A stretch of 64,000 nucleotides of DNA from Trebonia sp964581815 (GCA_964581815.1 CAZORE010000005.1:62001-126000); one strand, 5' to 3'; shown: positions 26,127-35,595, counted from the first letter of the stretch. A program made the numbers and translations. Notes: generated by a model not told the origin, from the letters alone.

Positions 26127-26837
26127 TTATCCGGAAAAACGGATGCTGTCCAGCTGAGCCATGTCTTTGATGGCCACTTCCCGGTAACGCGTGCTGACAA
26201 CGCCCTGCCGGCGCAGGTCTTTGAGTATCCGCTCCGCCGTGGATACCGCCACGCCCGCCAGGTCGCCCAGATCCGACTGGGTGAGCGGAATCCTGATCGT
26301 GCCGTCGGGGCCGGGCGCTACGCGATCATGACCGAGTTCGTAAAGCACCTGGGCGAGCCGTTCCTTGGCATCCCACACCCGCTCGGCGGCGCGCCGCTCG
26401 GTGGTTTCGCGCAGCTTGCCCATCACGTACCTGGTGACCGCCGTCTGGGCGCCCAGCGAACCGCCGATGATCGCCAGGAAGGCGGCGCCGCCGACCCGCA
26501 GCGCGGTGGCATCGCCGGCCGCCCGCACCGTCGCCGTGCGCGGCTTCTCGTCAAGCAAGGCGAACTCCCCCACGAGGTCGCCGCGCGAACGGATGGCCAA
26601 GGTGGCCTCAATGCCGCTCTCCGCGGCCACGACGACCTTGACCAGGCCGCTGGTCAGCACGTAGGCGAAGTCGCCCGGGTCGCCCTGTACCAGCATGATC
26701 TGGTCGTCTTCGAAGCGCACCAGCGTGCCGGCGGCCAGCAGCGCCGCCCGCTCCGCCTCGGGGAGACCGCCGACGAAGGTGCCCTCCGGCCACTCCTGGC
26801 GGCCGGCCACCGTCACGGCCGACCTCCCTGGCGGCAT
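26127..26837 (-). CDS. Crp/Fnr-family cyclic-nucleotide-responsive regulator
   Basis: A 236-residue regulator. The cNMP-binding beta-barrel (about 20-130) has a canonical phosphate-binding cassette, GEFALLDEKPRTATV, with the Glu and Arg that hold the ribose and cyclic phosphate. The dimer helix follows, then a Crp-type HTH (TQSDLGDLAGVAVSTAERIL). No Cys cluster for iron-sulfur is seen, so Fnr-like sensing is unlikely. ATG 26837 gives the usual length; the frame is open to a TTG at 26945 and GTG 26891, neither with a ribosome site. It is divergent from the cyclase-like/pseudokinase gene, so it may respond to that protein's product and act on the shared 136-bp promoter (inference). Confidence 0.9.
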   Translation of the reverse strand: MPPGRSAVTVAGRQEWPEGTFVGGLPEAERAALLAAGTLVRFEDDQIMLVQGDPGDFAYVLTSGLVKVVVAAESGIEATLAIRSRGDLVGEFALLDEKPRTATVRAAGDATALRVGGAAFLAIIGGSLGAQTAVTRYVMGKLRETTERRAAERVWDAKERLAQVLYELGHDRVAPGPDGTIRIPLTQSDLGDLAGVAVSTAERILKDLRRQGVVSTRYREVAIKDMAQLDSIRFSG

Positions 26838-26973
26838 AGTTGCCCGCGCAGCCGCCTGCGCGGCGGCGACCTGAAAATGAGAAGACCCCACACTATCGAT
26901 TTTGCCAGATCTTGCGTCACGATAACGGGAACTCGCATCGGTCAATCCTGTTCAATTACCTATTACGCTTGTT

Positions 26974-28656
26974 GTGGGAGCGTGGGTACAAATGCAGGAC
27001 GGGCCTGAAGGTACTGAATCGACCGAGCCCGGCGGTCGAGGTGCCGTCGACGGGATGCCCAGCGCGCCGCGGCATTCGGGCCGCGCGCTGCGAATGGCAT
27101 TCGCGCTTGACGTGGCGGAATATGGCAAGCGCGCGGTGCCCGCCAGGGACGCGCTGCAGCAGCGGCTGCGGCGGCTCGTGGTCGCGACGCTCGCGGAATG
27201 CGGGCTTAAGCTCGGCGGGCAGGCAATCGATCATCAGTGGACCGGCGACGGGATCAATGCCATCCTGCCCGCCGACATCGACCCGACCGCGGTCCTCACC
27301 ACGCTCCTGCGGTCCCTGTCCGCCGGCCTTGGCCACGACAACAGAAGCCATGCCGACCGCATCAGGCTGCGCATGGCGGTCGGCGTGGGGCTCTTCGAGC
27401 GCGGTCCGGCCGGCTTCGGCGGGCCGGTGATCGTTGACATCAACCGGCTGGTGGACAGTGACGCGCTGCGCTCTGCCCTGGCCGCCGAGCCTGGCGCCGA
27501 CCTGGTGGTGGCGATCGCTGACCGCGCGCACGGGCTGATCATCGAGCCGGGGTACCCGGGAGTTCCCGCTGGCCAGTTCACCCGGGCGCACGTGGTGTCG
27601 AAGGAGTTCGCCGGCCCGGCCTGGATATGGATCTCGACCCGGCAGTGGAGCGAGCCCGCGTACCTGCCGCTCGACGGGGCGGGCCCGCGCGAGTTCGGCC
27701 GGTACCGGCTGGTCGCCCGGCTCGGCGCGGGACAGGCGGGCACCGTGTACCTGGCCAGCGGCGGCGGCCCCGGCGGCGGCGGCCCCGGGGGCGGCGATTC
27801 GGGCTGGACCGCGCTCAAGGCCTTCGACGAGCGGCTGGCCGCCGACCCTGACGTGCGCCGCCGCCTGTCGGGCGGCGCGCGCGCGGCCAGCGCCGTGCAC
27901 GGGCCGAACATCGCCTCGGTCATCGACTACGACGCCCGGGACCAGCTCGACCAGCCCTGGGTGGCAAGCAGGCTAGCGCTCGGCCCCTCGCTGGCCGCGG
28001 CCGTCACCGAGACCGGGCCGCTCCCGCCAGCCACCGCGGCCTGGATCGCCCTCGGCCTGGCCCGCGCCCTGAGCACGATGCACCAGGCCGGGCTCACCCA
28101 CGACGCCGTCACCCCGTCCAACGTGGTGCTCGACGCGCGGGGTCCCGTGCTCACCGACGCGGGCACAAGCAGGACCGCGCTGCTGGGTGGCCCGGGGAGC
28201 GCCGGCAACGACGTGCTCATGCTCGGCGCCACCGTGCTCTACGCCGCGACCGGCCACTCCCTCGCGGACGCCGATCTCTCCGGGTGCCCGCCCGACCTCC
28301 GGCCCATCGTGTCCGCGTGCCTGTCTCCTGAGCCCGCGGCGCGCCCGGATCCCGCGGAACTGTACGCGCGGCTGGCCGGCCAGGTCGGCAAGCAGCCCCG
28401 CTCCTGGCTGCCCGATCCGGTGGCCGCGCGCACCGCCGAGTACCAGGCGATGCCGCCGCCCCGCGGCCGGTTCCGCTGGTCGCGGCCGGGAGTGAGGGCG
28501 CCACGAGGGTTATCGACACGAGCCGCGTGCCGCCGGTCGGTAGGCTTGAGCCATGCTGAGCGTGGAGCTGATCGACTCCCTCTTTCCCGCCGACCTGCCG
28601 TCGCCGTCGCACTGGGAGTCCAGGTACCCGGCGCGGACACTGCCCGCCGGCGCTGA
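26974..28656 (+). CDS. Class III nucleotide cyclase homology domain fused to a pseudokinase
   Basis: A 560-residue fusion. Residues about 38-225 form a cyclase homology domain: metal-site Asp46 in FALDVAEY, Asp92 in TGDGINAIL and the IVDINRLVDSDALR strand-helix. A Hanks-type kinase fold spans about 243-460: glycine loop LGAGQAGTVYL and Lys282 (WTALKAF) are kept, but HRD reads His376-Asp377-Ala378 (THDAVTPSNVVL) and DFG reads DAG (395-397). Loss of the catalytic Asp marks a pseudokinase. A Gly-rich insert lies between beta-2 and beta-3. The start is GTG 26974 or ATG 26992. The last 34 codons overlap the gltX start by 104 bp in another frame. Its divergent neighbour is a cNMP-binding Crp protein. 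Confidence 0.82.
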   Translation: MGAWVQMQDGPEGTESTEPGGRGAVDGMPSAPRHSGRALRMAFALDVAEYGKRAVPARDALQQRLRRLVVATLAECGLKLGGQAIDHQWTGDGINAILPADIDPTAVLTTLLRSLSAGLGHDNRSHADRIRLRMAVGVGLFERGPAGFGGPVIVDINRLVDSDALRSALAAEPGADLVVAIADRAHGLIIEPGYPGVPAGQFTRAHVVSKEFAGPAWIWISTRQWSEPAYLPLDGAGPREFGRYRLVARLGAGQAGTVYLASGGGPGGGGPGGGDSGWTALKAFDERLAADPDVRRRLSGGARAASAVHGPNIASVIDYDARDQLDQPWVASRLALGPSLAAAVTETGPLPPATAAWIALGLARALSTMHQAGLTHDAVTPSNVVLDARGPVLTDAGTSRTALLGGPGSAGNDVLMLGATVLYAATGHSLADADLSGCPPDLRPIVSACLSPEPAARPDPAELYARLAGQVGKQPRSWLPDPVAARTAEYQAMPPPRGRFRWSRPGVRAPRGLSTRAACRRSVGLSHAERGADRLPLSRRPAVAVALGVQVPGADTARRR

Positions 28657-30196
28657 GGTCACCCGGTTCGCCCCGTCGCCGACCGGCTGGCTGCATATCG
28701 GCGGGATCTTCACCGCCAGCGTCAACCTGGACATCGCCAGGCACAGCGGCGGCCGTTACCTGCTGCGCGTCGAGGACACCGACCGAGAGCGGTTCGAAGA
28801 GGGCGCGCTCGCGCAGTTCGATGCGGGGTTCGAGTACTTCGGCATCACCGCCGATGAGTCGGATGCCGCCGGCGGCGAGTACGGCCCGTACATGCAGTCG
28901 GCCCGCGCCGCGATCTACGAGACGTACGCGCGCGAGCTGATGCGCCACGGCAAGGCGTACCCGTGCTTCGAGACGCCGGCCCAGGCCGAGGCCCGCGTCG
29001 CGCGGCAGAAGGCGGCCGGCGCCCTGCCCGGGTACTACGGCGAGTGGGCGATCTGGCGGGACGCGCCGCAGGACCAGGTGCGCGCCAGGCTGGAGGCCGG
29101 CGACCCCTACGTCGTGCGGTTCCGCTCCCCCGGCATCGGCGGGGCGCGGGTCAGCTTCACCGACGTGATCCGCGGCGAGATCACCTCCGACGACAACCGC
29201 AACGACATGGTGCTGCTCAAACGCAGCGACAGCGAGCTGCGGCTGCCCGTCTACCACTTCGCGCACCCGGTCGACGACCACCTGATGGGCGTCACGCTGG
29301 TGATCCGCGGCGAGGAGTGGATCTCCTCCGTCCCGCTGCACCTGCAGCTGTTCGACGCGCTCGGCTTCCCCCGGCTCCCCTACGCCCACGTGGCGCCGCT
29401 GATGAAGCAGGACGGCGGCAGCCGGCGCAAGCTGTCCAAGCGGAAGGACCCGGAGGCCAGCGTCGGTTACTACATCGAGCAGGGCTTCCCCGCCGAAGCG
29501 GTGCTCTACTACCTGCGCGGCCTGGCCAACGGCCGGCTCGCCGAGCTGCCGCTGCCGCAGGCGCTCGCCGAGCCGTTGCGACTGGCGGAGTTCGGCGTCG
29601 CCGGGCCGCTGCTCGACATGGTCAAGCTGGACGACGTCAGCGCCGACTTCGTGGCCACTTTGCCGGGTGCGGAGATACTCGAGCGGGTGCAGGCCTGGGC
29701 GCAGGTGTACGACAAGGACCTCGCGTCCGTGGTCAGCGCCGAGCGTGACCTGGCCCTGCGGGCCCTCGCCGTCGAGCGGGAAGGCGCAGAAAACAAGCGC
29801 AAGGACCTGCGCAAGTGGGCGGACTTCCGCCCCGTTTACGGTTTCTTCTTCCCCGAGATCTTCGAGCTGGTCACCGACCCGGCCGACGAGCGGTTCAACG
29901 GGCTCGCCCCGGATCTCGTCCGCGCCATGGCGTCCGGGTTCGCGGCCGGGTACGTCGAGCCGGGGCCGGACGTGGAGTGGTTCGAGCAGATCCGCATCCT
30001 GGCCGGCGAACTGGGCTTCGCCCTGCGGCAGAAGGACTACAAGAAGAACCCTGACGCCTACCCTGGCTCGATCGCCGACGCCGCCGCCGTCATCCGGGTG
30101 CTGATCACCGGTTCACGGCAGTCGCCCGGGTTCACCGAGGTCGCCGCCGCGCTCGGCCGCGATGAGGTACTGCGCCGCGTCAGCGCGTTGTCATAG
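28553..30196 (+). CDS. gltX: Glutamyl-tRNA synthetase, divergent type
   Basis: A 547-residue class I synthetase that charges tRNA-Glu. The N-terminal catalytic site has RFAPSPTGWLHIGG (HIGH-like) and LLRVEDTDRERFEE; the second signature is RKLSKRKDPEA (KMSKS-like). An all-helical anticodon-binding domain fills the last about 190 residues, so it is a full GluRS rather than the short GluQ form. Words such as YYGEWAIWRD and an extra about 38 N-terminal residues differ from the usual 490-residue actinobacterial enzyme, so a second, transferred copy is possible. ATG 28553 lies inside the preceding gene; GTG 28562 is an alternative. A 100-base gap follows 54 bp after the stop. Confidence 0.88.
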   Translation: MLSVELIDSLFPADLPSPSHWESRYPARTLPAGAEVTRFAPSPTGWLHIGGIFTASVNLDIARHSGGRYLLRVEDTDRERFEEGALAQFDAGFEYFGITADESDAAGGEYGPYMQSARAAIYETYARELMRHGKAYPCFETPAQAEARVARQKAAGALPGYYGEWAIWRDAPQDQVRARLEAGDPYVVRFRSPGIGGARVSFTDVIRGEITSDDNRNDMVLLKRSDSELRLPVYHFAHPVDDHLMGVTLVIRGEEWISSVPLHLQLFDALGFPRLPYAHVAPLMKQDGGSRRKLSKRKDPEASVGYYIEQGFPAEAVLYYLRGLANGRLAELPLPQALAEPLRLAEFGVAGPLLDMVKLDDVSADFVATLPGAEILERVQAWAQVYDKDLASVVSAERDLALRALAVEREGAENKRKDLRKWADFRPVYGFFFPEIFELVTDPADERFNGLAPDLVRAMASGFAAGYVEPGPDVEWFEQIRILAGELGFALRQKDYKKNPDAYPGSIADAAAVIRVLITGSRQSPGFTEVAAALGRDEVLRRVSALS

Positions 30197-30250
30197 CTTC
30201 ATCCGGAACGGGGGCGGGTGATTTCCGGCAGTAATCCGGGCCGGCACCGC

Positions 30251-30350
30251 NNNNNNNNNNNNNNNNNNNNNNNNNNNNNNNNNNNNNNNNNNNNNNNNNN
30301 NNNNNNNNNNNNNNNNNNNNNNNNNNNNNNNNNNNNNNNNNNNNNNNNNN
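30251..30350. other. Assembly gap (100 N)
   Basis: A run of exactly 100 N between gltX and the glycosyltransferase gene. The true length is unknown and a small gene or terminator could be missing. The flanks (30197-30250, 30351-30423) show no gene. Confidence 0.98.
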
Positions 30351-30423
30351 GATGGCGGTTTTTGCCATCGGGCCGCCGCGCGAGGACCTCGGGGGTCCGG
30401 GGGTCGCCCCCCGGGAGATAGAG

Positions 30424-31737
30424 CTACATCTGCGCCGGCTCGGCGATGAGCGACTTGCTGGCAGGCCAGGTGGCCAGGTACTCATCCACCGGGTCGGCCT
30501 TGAGCGGCACCAGCCGGTTCAGCCGGTCCCCGGCCAGGGTGGCCAGGTCGATGAGGCGCTGGGCGCTGCGGGCGCTGGTGAACTTGCCCGCGAACGCGGC
30601 CGCGGCCGCGCTGCGCTCGGCCCGGTTCGCCAGCGTCTCGTCGATCCGCGCCAGCCATTCGCCCGCCGTGGTACCCGGGGCAACCAGGAAGCGGCCGTCA
30701 GGGACGGCCTCGGGTACGCCGCCGATCGCGGAGGCGAGCACGGGGACGCCGAGCGCCTCGTACTCGAGCGCCGCCACGCAGAACGTCTCGATGAACCCGG
30801 GGATGACCCGCGTCGGGAAGATGCCGGCCTCGGACGCGGCGCGCAGGCACTGGGCGTCGTGCGAGCTGAGGTTGCGCAGCACCGTGAGGTTCGGCTTGCC
30901 GAGCGCCCGCGCCGCCAGGTCCTCACCGAGCGAGCCGGTCCCCGCGATGACGAACTCGAGCTCCGGCCGGGTCACGGCGGCGAGCTCGGCGACGGCCACG
31001 ATGGTGTCGAGGCCCTTCTCCTCCTCGAGCCGGCCGAGCGTGGAGACGAGCACCGAGTCCTGGCGCAGCCCAGAACGCTGCCGGAACTCCTCCACCGCCT
31101 CGGTACACGGGTGCGCGAACGCCTCCGGTGGCAGGCCCGGGTAACGGAGCACGATCGACTCCGCGATGGTGTCCGCGAGCCGCGCGCCGCCGACCGCCTC
31201 CGCGCCGGCCAGGAAGCGCCGCGCCGTATAGTGCGACACGGTGCACAGCACATCGGCGCGCATTACGTCCCCGAACAGCACGCCCGCAGAGCCGTCCGAG
31301 AGATGCTCGCAGACGGATTCGAGGACATCGCTGCCCTCAATGCTGTGGATAACTATTGGCCGTCGGCCAAGAAGTCCGAGGGCGTCGGCGACCCTATTGG
31401 CGAGCGCCGCGTGCGGGTCGATGTAATAGGTGTTAATGACGTCGATTTCGTTTTCAAGCACTACGCGGAAAAGCTCGCCCGCGACTGCCCGTAGTAGATG
31501 CCCGTCAGGTACCCGGCGATTACCGGGAACTTCTCTGACGTGATGAACGTTGATACCTGGGCCTGCGAAGTCTTCCGGATCTGAGGACACCCCGCAGTAC
31601 GTTACCTGGTGCTGTTCGACCCCGGTGAGCGCGGCGAGCGCCCTGTTGTTCCATAGCGCCTGCTTTGCGTGCCCCGACCGATATGGCGGGTACTTGCTGA
31701 GCGTGATGAACCGGAGGGAATTTTTCATATACGACAT
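30424..31737 (-). CDS. Glycosyltransferase family 4 (GT-B) enzyme
   Basis: About 437 residues. The N-terminal Rossmann domain begins LRFITLSKYPPYRSGHAK, and the donor-binding domain has VSTLGRLEEEKGLDTIV, VIAGTGSLGEDL and the family's nucleotide-sugar motif region ETFCVAALEYEALGVPVLAS (E-x7-E type). No membrane helix is seen. The sugar donor and acceptor cannot be told; no other glycan genes are adjacent. The start is ambiguous: ATG 31737 or ATG 31728 fits the fold, while the open frame reaches 31794. The 5' end and its upstream region are clearly A+T-richer than the rest, so the start region may have arrived by transfer. Confidence 0.88.
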   Translation of the reverse strand: MSYMKNSLRFITLSKYPPYRSGHAKQALWNNRALAALTGVEQHQVTYCGVSSDPEDFAGPGINVHHVREVPGNRRVPDGHLLRAVAGELFRVVLENEIDVINTYYIDPHAALANRVADALGLLGRRPIVIHSIEGSDVLESVCEHLSDGSAGVLFGDVMRADVLCTVSHYTARRFLAGAEAVGGARLADTIAESIVLRYPGLPPEAFAHPCTEAVEEFRQRSGLRQDSVLVSTLGRLEEEKGLDTIVAVAELAAVTRPELEFVIAGTGSLGEDLAARALGKPNLTVLRNLSSHDAQCLRAASEAGIFPTRVIPGFIETFCVAALEYEALGVPVLASAIGGVPEAVPDGRFLVAPGTTAGEWLARIDETLANRAERSAAAAAFAGKFTSARSAQRLIDLATLAGDRLNRLVPLKADPVDEYLATWPASKSLIAEPAQM

Positions 31738-32094
31738 CCGGAAGCTAAAATGATGGCCTGGGAAAGTTTTTCTTGCGGTAGCAAGAGAGACCATGATGCG
31801 GCACGCGTGACGCCATTGTCAATCAGCCGGAAACGGGGTGCCGCCGACCGCTCCGCGGCCCCCGTCAGGCCTGGGCGGATCGTCCAAAGTTCCGGTTATA
31901 CAGCCCCCGGCGCCCCGCGCGCAGCGGCGTTGCCGAGCACTTCATCAAGTGTTTACTTGTAGTGCTTTCGAGCGGGCCACCCGGGCGCTGGCGGGAATCT
32001 GCTGGTCCGCGATGGGGTTGAACAGCGTGACACATGAATCCACAACTCTTGACGGCTCAGGTAGTCGCCATGACAGGGCACCATAGAAAACGCC
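31738..32094. other. Divergent promoter interval, A+T-richer
   Basis: A 357-bp gap between the glycosyltransferase and helicase genes with no convincing gene. It contains a nested inverted repeat, AGCACT (31936-31941) with AGTGCT (31961-31966) around CAAGT-GTTT-ACTTG (31946-31959), and a TTGACG hexamer at about 32050 that could be the -35 of the helicase promoter. Confidence 0.45.
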
Positions 32095-34620
32095 ATGACG
32101 ACACTCATTGACCTGCTCCCGCCGCCCGCTGACACCCCGCCGGACCCGGACGCCATCTTCAGCGCCTTCGCGGACTGGGCGAAGGGGCGCGGCTTCAGCC
32201 TCTACCCGCACCAGGAAGAGTCGCTGATCGAGGTCGTCATGGGGTCGAACGTGATCCTGTCCACCCCGACCGGCTCGGGCAAGTCACTGGTCGCGACCGG
32301 CGCGCACTTCGCGGCCCTGGCCAACGGGCAGCGCAGCTACTACACGGCGCCCATCAAGGCCCTGGTCAGCGAGAAGTTCTTCGCGCTCTGCGAGGCCTTC
32401 GGCCCGGCCAACGTCGGGATGATGACCGGCGACGCCTCGGTGAACGCCAAGGCGCCGATCATCTGCTGCACCGCCGAGGTGCTCGCCTCGATCGCGCTGC
32501 GGGACGGCGCCGACGCCGACGTCGGCCAGGTCATCATGGACGAGTTCCACTACTACGCCGACCCCGACCGCGGCTGGGCCTGGCAGGTCCCGCTCATCGA
32601 GCTGCCCAAGGCGCAGTTCATCCTCATGTCGGCCACCCTCGGTGACGTCACCCGGTTCCAGGAAGACCTCACCAGGCGGACCGGATGGCCCACCGCCGTC
32701 GTCAAGAACGCCGAGCGCCCGGTCCCGCTGATCTTCTCCTTCAGCCTCGAGCCGCTGCACGAGACGCTGAGCGAGCTGCTCACCACCGATCAGGCCCCGG
32801 TCTACGTGGTGCACTTCACCCAGGCCGCGGCGCTTGAGCAGGCGCAGGCGCTCATGTCGACCAACGTGTGCACCCGGGCCGAGAAGGACGCGATCGCGGA
32901 GCTGATCGGGCACTTCCGCTTCGCCTCCGGCTTCGGCAAGACGCTGTCGCGCCTGGTGCGGCACGGCATCGGCGTGCACCACGCCGGCATGCTGCCCAAG
33001 TACCGGCGGCTGGTGGAGACGCTCGCCCAGGCCGGCCTGCTGAAGGTCATCTGCGGCACCGACACGCTCGGCGTGGGCATCAACGTGCCGATCCGTACGG
33101 TGGTGTTCACCGCGCTGGCCAAGTTTGACGGCAAGAAGACCCGGCTGCTGCAGGCCAGGGAGTTCCACCAGATCGCCGGGCGGGCGGGCCGGGCGGGCTT
33201 CGACACCGCGGGCCGCGTCGTGGTGCAGGCGCCCGAGCACGTCATCGAGAACGAGCGGTCCTACGCCAAGATCCTCGCCAAGGCCGGCGGCGACGAGGCG
33301 CTCGCGCGCCGGCGGGTCGTCAAGAAGAAGCCGCCAGAGGGCACCATCTCGTGGGGCAAGCCCACCTTCGAGCGGCTGGTCGCCGCCGAGCCCGAGCCGC
33401 TCACCTCGTCGTTCACCGTGACGCACGCGATGGTGCTGAACATCATCGACCGGCCGGGCAACGCGTACGCGGCGATGAAGCACCTGCTGACCGACAACCA
33501 CGAGGACCGGGCGAAGCAGCGCAAGCACATCCACCGGGCCATCGAGATTTACCGGGCGCTGCTGGCCGGCGGCGTGGTCGAGCGGCTTGACGAGCCGGAC
33601 GAGAAGGGCCGGTACGTCAGGCTCACCGTCGACCTGCAGTATGACTTCGCGCTCAACCAGCCGCTGTCGCCGTTCGCCCTGGCCGCCATCGCACTGCTCG
33701 ACAAGGAGGCGGAAAGCTACCCGCTCGACGTGCTGTCGGTCATCGAGTCGACGCTCGACGACCCCAGGCAGATCATGTCCGCGCAGCTGTTCCGCGCCCG
33801 CGGCGAGGCGGTCGCCGCGATGAAGGCCGACGGCGTCGAGTACGAGGAGCGCATGGAGCTGCTCGAGGACGTCACCTGGCCCAAGCCGCTCGAGGAGCTG
33901 CTCGACGCCGCCTACGAGATCTACCGGCGCGGCCATCCCTGGGTCGGCGACTACACGGTCTCACCCAAGGCCGTCGCCCGCGAGCTGTTCGAGCGGGCAA
34001 TGACCTTCCCCGAGTACGTCCAGTTCTACGGCCTGTCCCGGTCCGAGGGCATCGTGCTGCGCTATCTGGCCGACGCCTACAAGGCGCTGCGGCAGACCGT
34101 CCCCGACGAGGCCAAGACCGAGGAGCTCACCGACCTGATCGAGTGGCTCGGCGAGCTCATCCGCCAGGTCGACTCCTCGCTCGTCGATGAGTGGGAGAAG
34201 CTCACCAACCCCGATCAGGACCTCACCGAGCTCAGGGCGCAGCCGAAGACGCTCACGAGCAACACGCGCGCGTTCCGTGTCCTCGTTCGCAACGCCCTGT
34301 TCCGCCGGGTCACCCTCGCCGCACTGCGGCACTACGACGAGCTCGGCGAGCTCGACGCGGCCGACGGCTGGACCGCCACCGCCTGGGCGGAGGCGCTTGA
34401 TGAGTACTTCGACGCGCACGACGAGATCGGCACCGGCCCGGACGCCCGCGGCCCGGCGATGCTGATCATCGAGGAGGGCAAGACCGCCTGGACCGTCCGG
34501 CAGATCTTCGACGATCCAGATGACGACCACGACTGGGGCATCTCCGCCACCGTCGACCTCGCCGCCTCCGACGACCAGGGCACGGCGGTCGTCCACGTCA
34601 CGGACGTCGGGCAGCTGTAG
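32095..34620 (+). CDS. DEAD/DEAH-box superfamily 2 helicase with C-terminal DUF3516
   Basis: An 841-residue cytoplasmic helicase of the SKI2-like group. Motif I is STPTGSGKS, Ia TAPIKALV, II DEFH, III SATLGD, and VI HQIAGRAGRAGFD; the C-terminal about 430 residues match the DUF3516 extension (NIIDRPGNAYAAMKHLL, then DEWEKLTNP). RNA is the likely substrate by family, but the target is not known. The upstream 15 bp (CACCATAGAAAACGCC) lack a strong ribosome site. It is separated by 111 bp from the methyltransferase gene. Confidence 0.92.
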   Translation: MTTLIDLLPPPADTPPDPDAIFSAFADWAKGRGFSLYPHQEESLIEVVMGSNVILSTPTGSGKSLVATGAHFAALANGQRSYYTAPIKALVSEKFFALCEAFGPANVGMMTGDASVNAKAPIICCTAEVLASIALRDGADADVGQVIMDEFHYYADPDRGWAWQVPLIELPKAQFILMSATLGDVTRFQEDLTRRTGWPTAVVKNAERPVPLIFSFSLEPLHETLSELLTTDQAPVYVVHFTQAAALEQAQALMSTNVCTRAEKDAIAELIGHFRFASGFGKTLSRLVRHGIGVHHAGMLPKYRRLVETLAQAGLLKVICGTDTLGVGINVPIRTVVFTALAKFDGKKTRLLQAREFHQIAGRAGRAGFDTAGRVVVQAPEHVIENERSYAKILAKAGGDEALARRRVVKKKPPEGTISWGKPTFERLVAAEPEPLTSSFTVTHAMVLNIIDRPGNAYAAMKHLLTDNHEDRAKQRKHIHRAIEIYRALLAGGVVERLDEPDEKGRYVRLTVDLQYDFALNQPLSPFALAAIALLDKEAESYPLDVLSVIESTLDDPRQIMSAQLFRARGEAVAAMKADGVEYEERMELLEDVTWPKPLEELLDAAYEIYRRGHPWVGDYTVSPKAVARELFERAMTFPEYVQFYGLSRSEGIVLRYLADAYKALRQTVPDEAKTEELTDLIEWLGELIRQVDSSLVDEWEKLTNPDQDLTELRAQPKTLTSNTRAFRVLVRNALFRRVTLAALRHYDELGELDAADGWTATAWAEALDEYFDAHDEIGTGPDARGPAMLIIEEGKTAWTVRQIFDDPDDDHDWGISATVDLAASDDQGTAVVHVTDVGQL

Positions 34621-34731
34621 CGGCAGGCGAATGAACCGCATGATCGCAGCGACGGCGTGCTCCGCCCGTCCCGGCGGCTCGCCGGGAAATCGCTTGAGCG
34701 GCCGACGGCGGCCCGCTAGCGTGAGCTGCTC

Positions 34732-35595
34732 GTGAAGACCGATCAGGCGCTGATCGCCCGGCTGCGCGCCGCGGGCTGCGTGTGGGCCGAGGACGAGGCG
34801 TCGCTGCTCGCGGCCGCCGCGCGCTCCCCCGCCGAGCTGGACGCCATGGTGACGCGCAGGGCGGGCGGCGAGCCGCTTGAGCAGATCGTCGGCTGGGCCG
34901 AGTTCTGCGGGCTGCGCGTGCTCGTCGACCCTGGTGTCTTCGTGCCGCGCCGCCGCAGCGAGTTCCTGGTCTCGGTCGCGGTCAGGCTGGCCGCCGCGCA
35001 GTACGGCACCGTGCCCCGGGTTATCGCCGACCTGTGCTGCGGCACCGGCGCCCTCGGGCTGGCCGTCGCCGTGAGGCTAGCCAGATCGGTGCGACTGGCC
35101 GGCGAGGACGAGGGAGCGGAAAGCGAAGCCATCCGTCCGGCGCCGATCGGCATCCAGCTCGGCGGCGTCGAGCTGCACGCGGCCGACCTGGACCCCGCCG
35201 CCATCGCGTGCGCGCGGCTGAACGTTGAGCCCGCTGGCGGGCACGTATACGCGGGTGACCTTCTTGGTGCGCTTCCCTCGGGACTATGCGGCCGCATCGG
35301 CGTGCTGATCTGCAACGCGCCCTACGTGCCGACCGCCGAGATCGCGTTCATGCCGCCCGAGGCGCGCGACCACGAGGCGCGCATCGCCCTGGACGGTGGC
35401 CCGGACGGCCTCGCCGTGCTCCGCCGCGTCGCGGCCGCCGCCCCGTCCTGGCTCGCCCCCGACGGCGTGCTGCTGGTGGAGACCAGCGAGCGCCAGGGCC
35501 CGTCCATGGCCGGCGCCATGGCCGCCGCGGGCCTCGCCCCGGAGGTCCACGCGGACGATGACTCCGGCGCCACGGTGGTCACCGGCGCGCGGTAG
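34732..35595 (+). CDS. PrmC-related N5-glutamine methyltransferase (putative)
   Basis: A 287-residue SAM-dependent methyltransferase. The short helical N-domain contains EPLEQIVGWAEFCGLRVLVDPGVFVPRRRSE, like the PrmC/HemK release-factor methylases. The Rossmann domain has the SAM motif ADLCCGTGALGLAVA. The catalytic NPPY tetrapeptide reads NAPY (CNAPYVPTAEI), as in the PrmC-related subfamily seen in actinobacteria, so the substrate may not be release factors. Start GTG 34732; it is 29 bp upstream of the winged-helix gene. Confidence 0.88.
   Translation: MKTDQALIARLRAAGCVWAEDEASLLAAAARSPAELDAMVTRRAGGEPLEQIVGWAEFCGLRVLVDPGVFVPRRRSEFLVSVAVRLAAAQYGTVPRVIADLCCGTGALGLAVAVRLARSVRLAGEDEGAESEAIRPAPIGIQLGGVELHAADLDPAAIACARLNVEPAGGHVYAGDLLGALPSGLCGRIGVLICNAPYVPTAEIAFMPPEARDHEARIALDGGPDGLAVLRRVAAAAPSWLAPDGVLLVETSERQGPSMAGAMAAAGLAPEVHADDDSGATVVTGAR

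Noticed and set aside
30197..30423. Possible small gene across the N run
   Set aside because: Frames only stay open because N is translated as X; there is no evidence of coding on either flank.
32284..33936. A 550-codon minus-strand frame opposite the helicase
   Set aside because: Shadow of the helicase codons; composition is Leu/Asp/Arg/Gly-rich and no family motif is seen.
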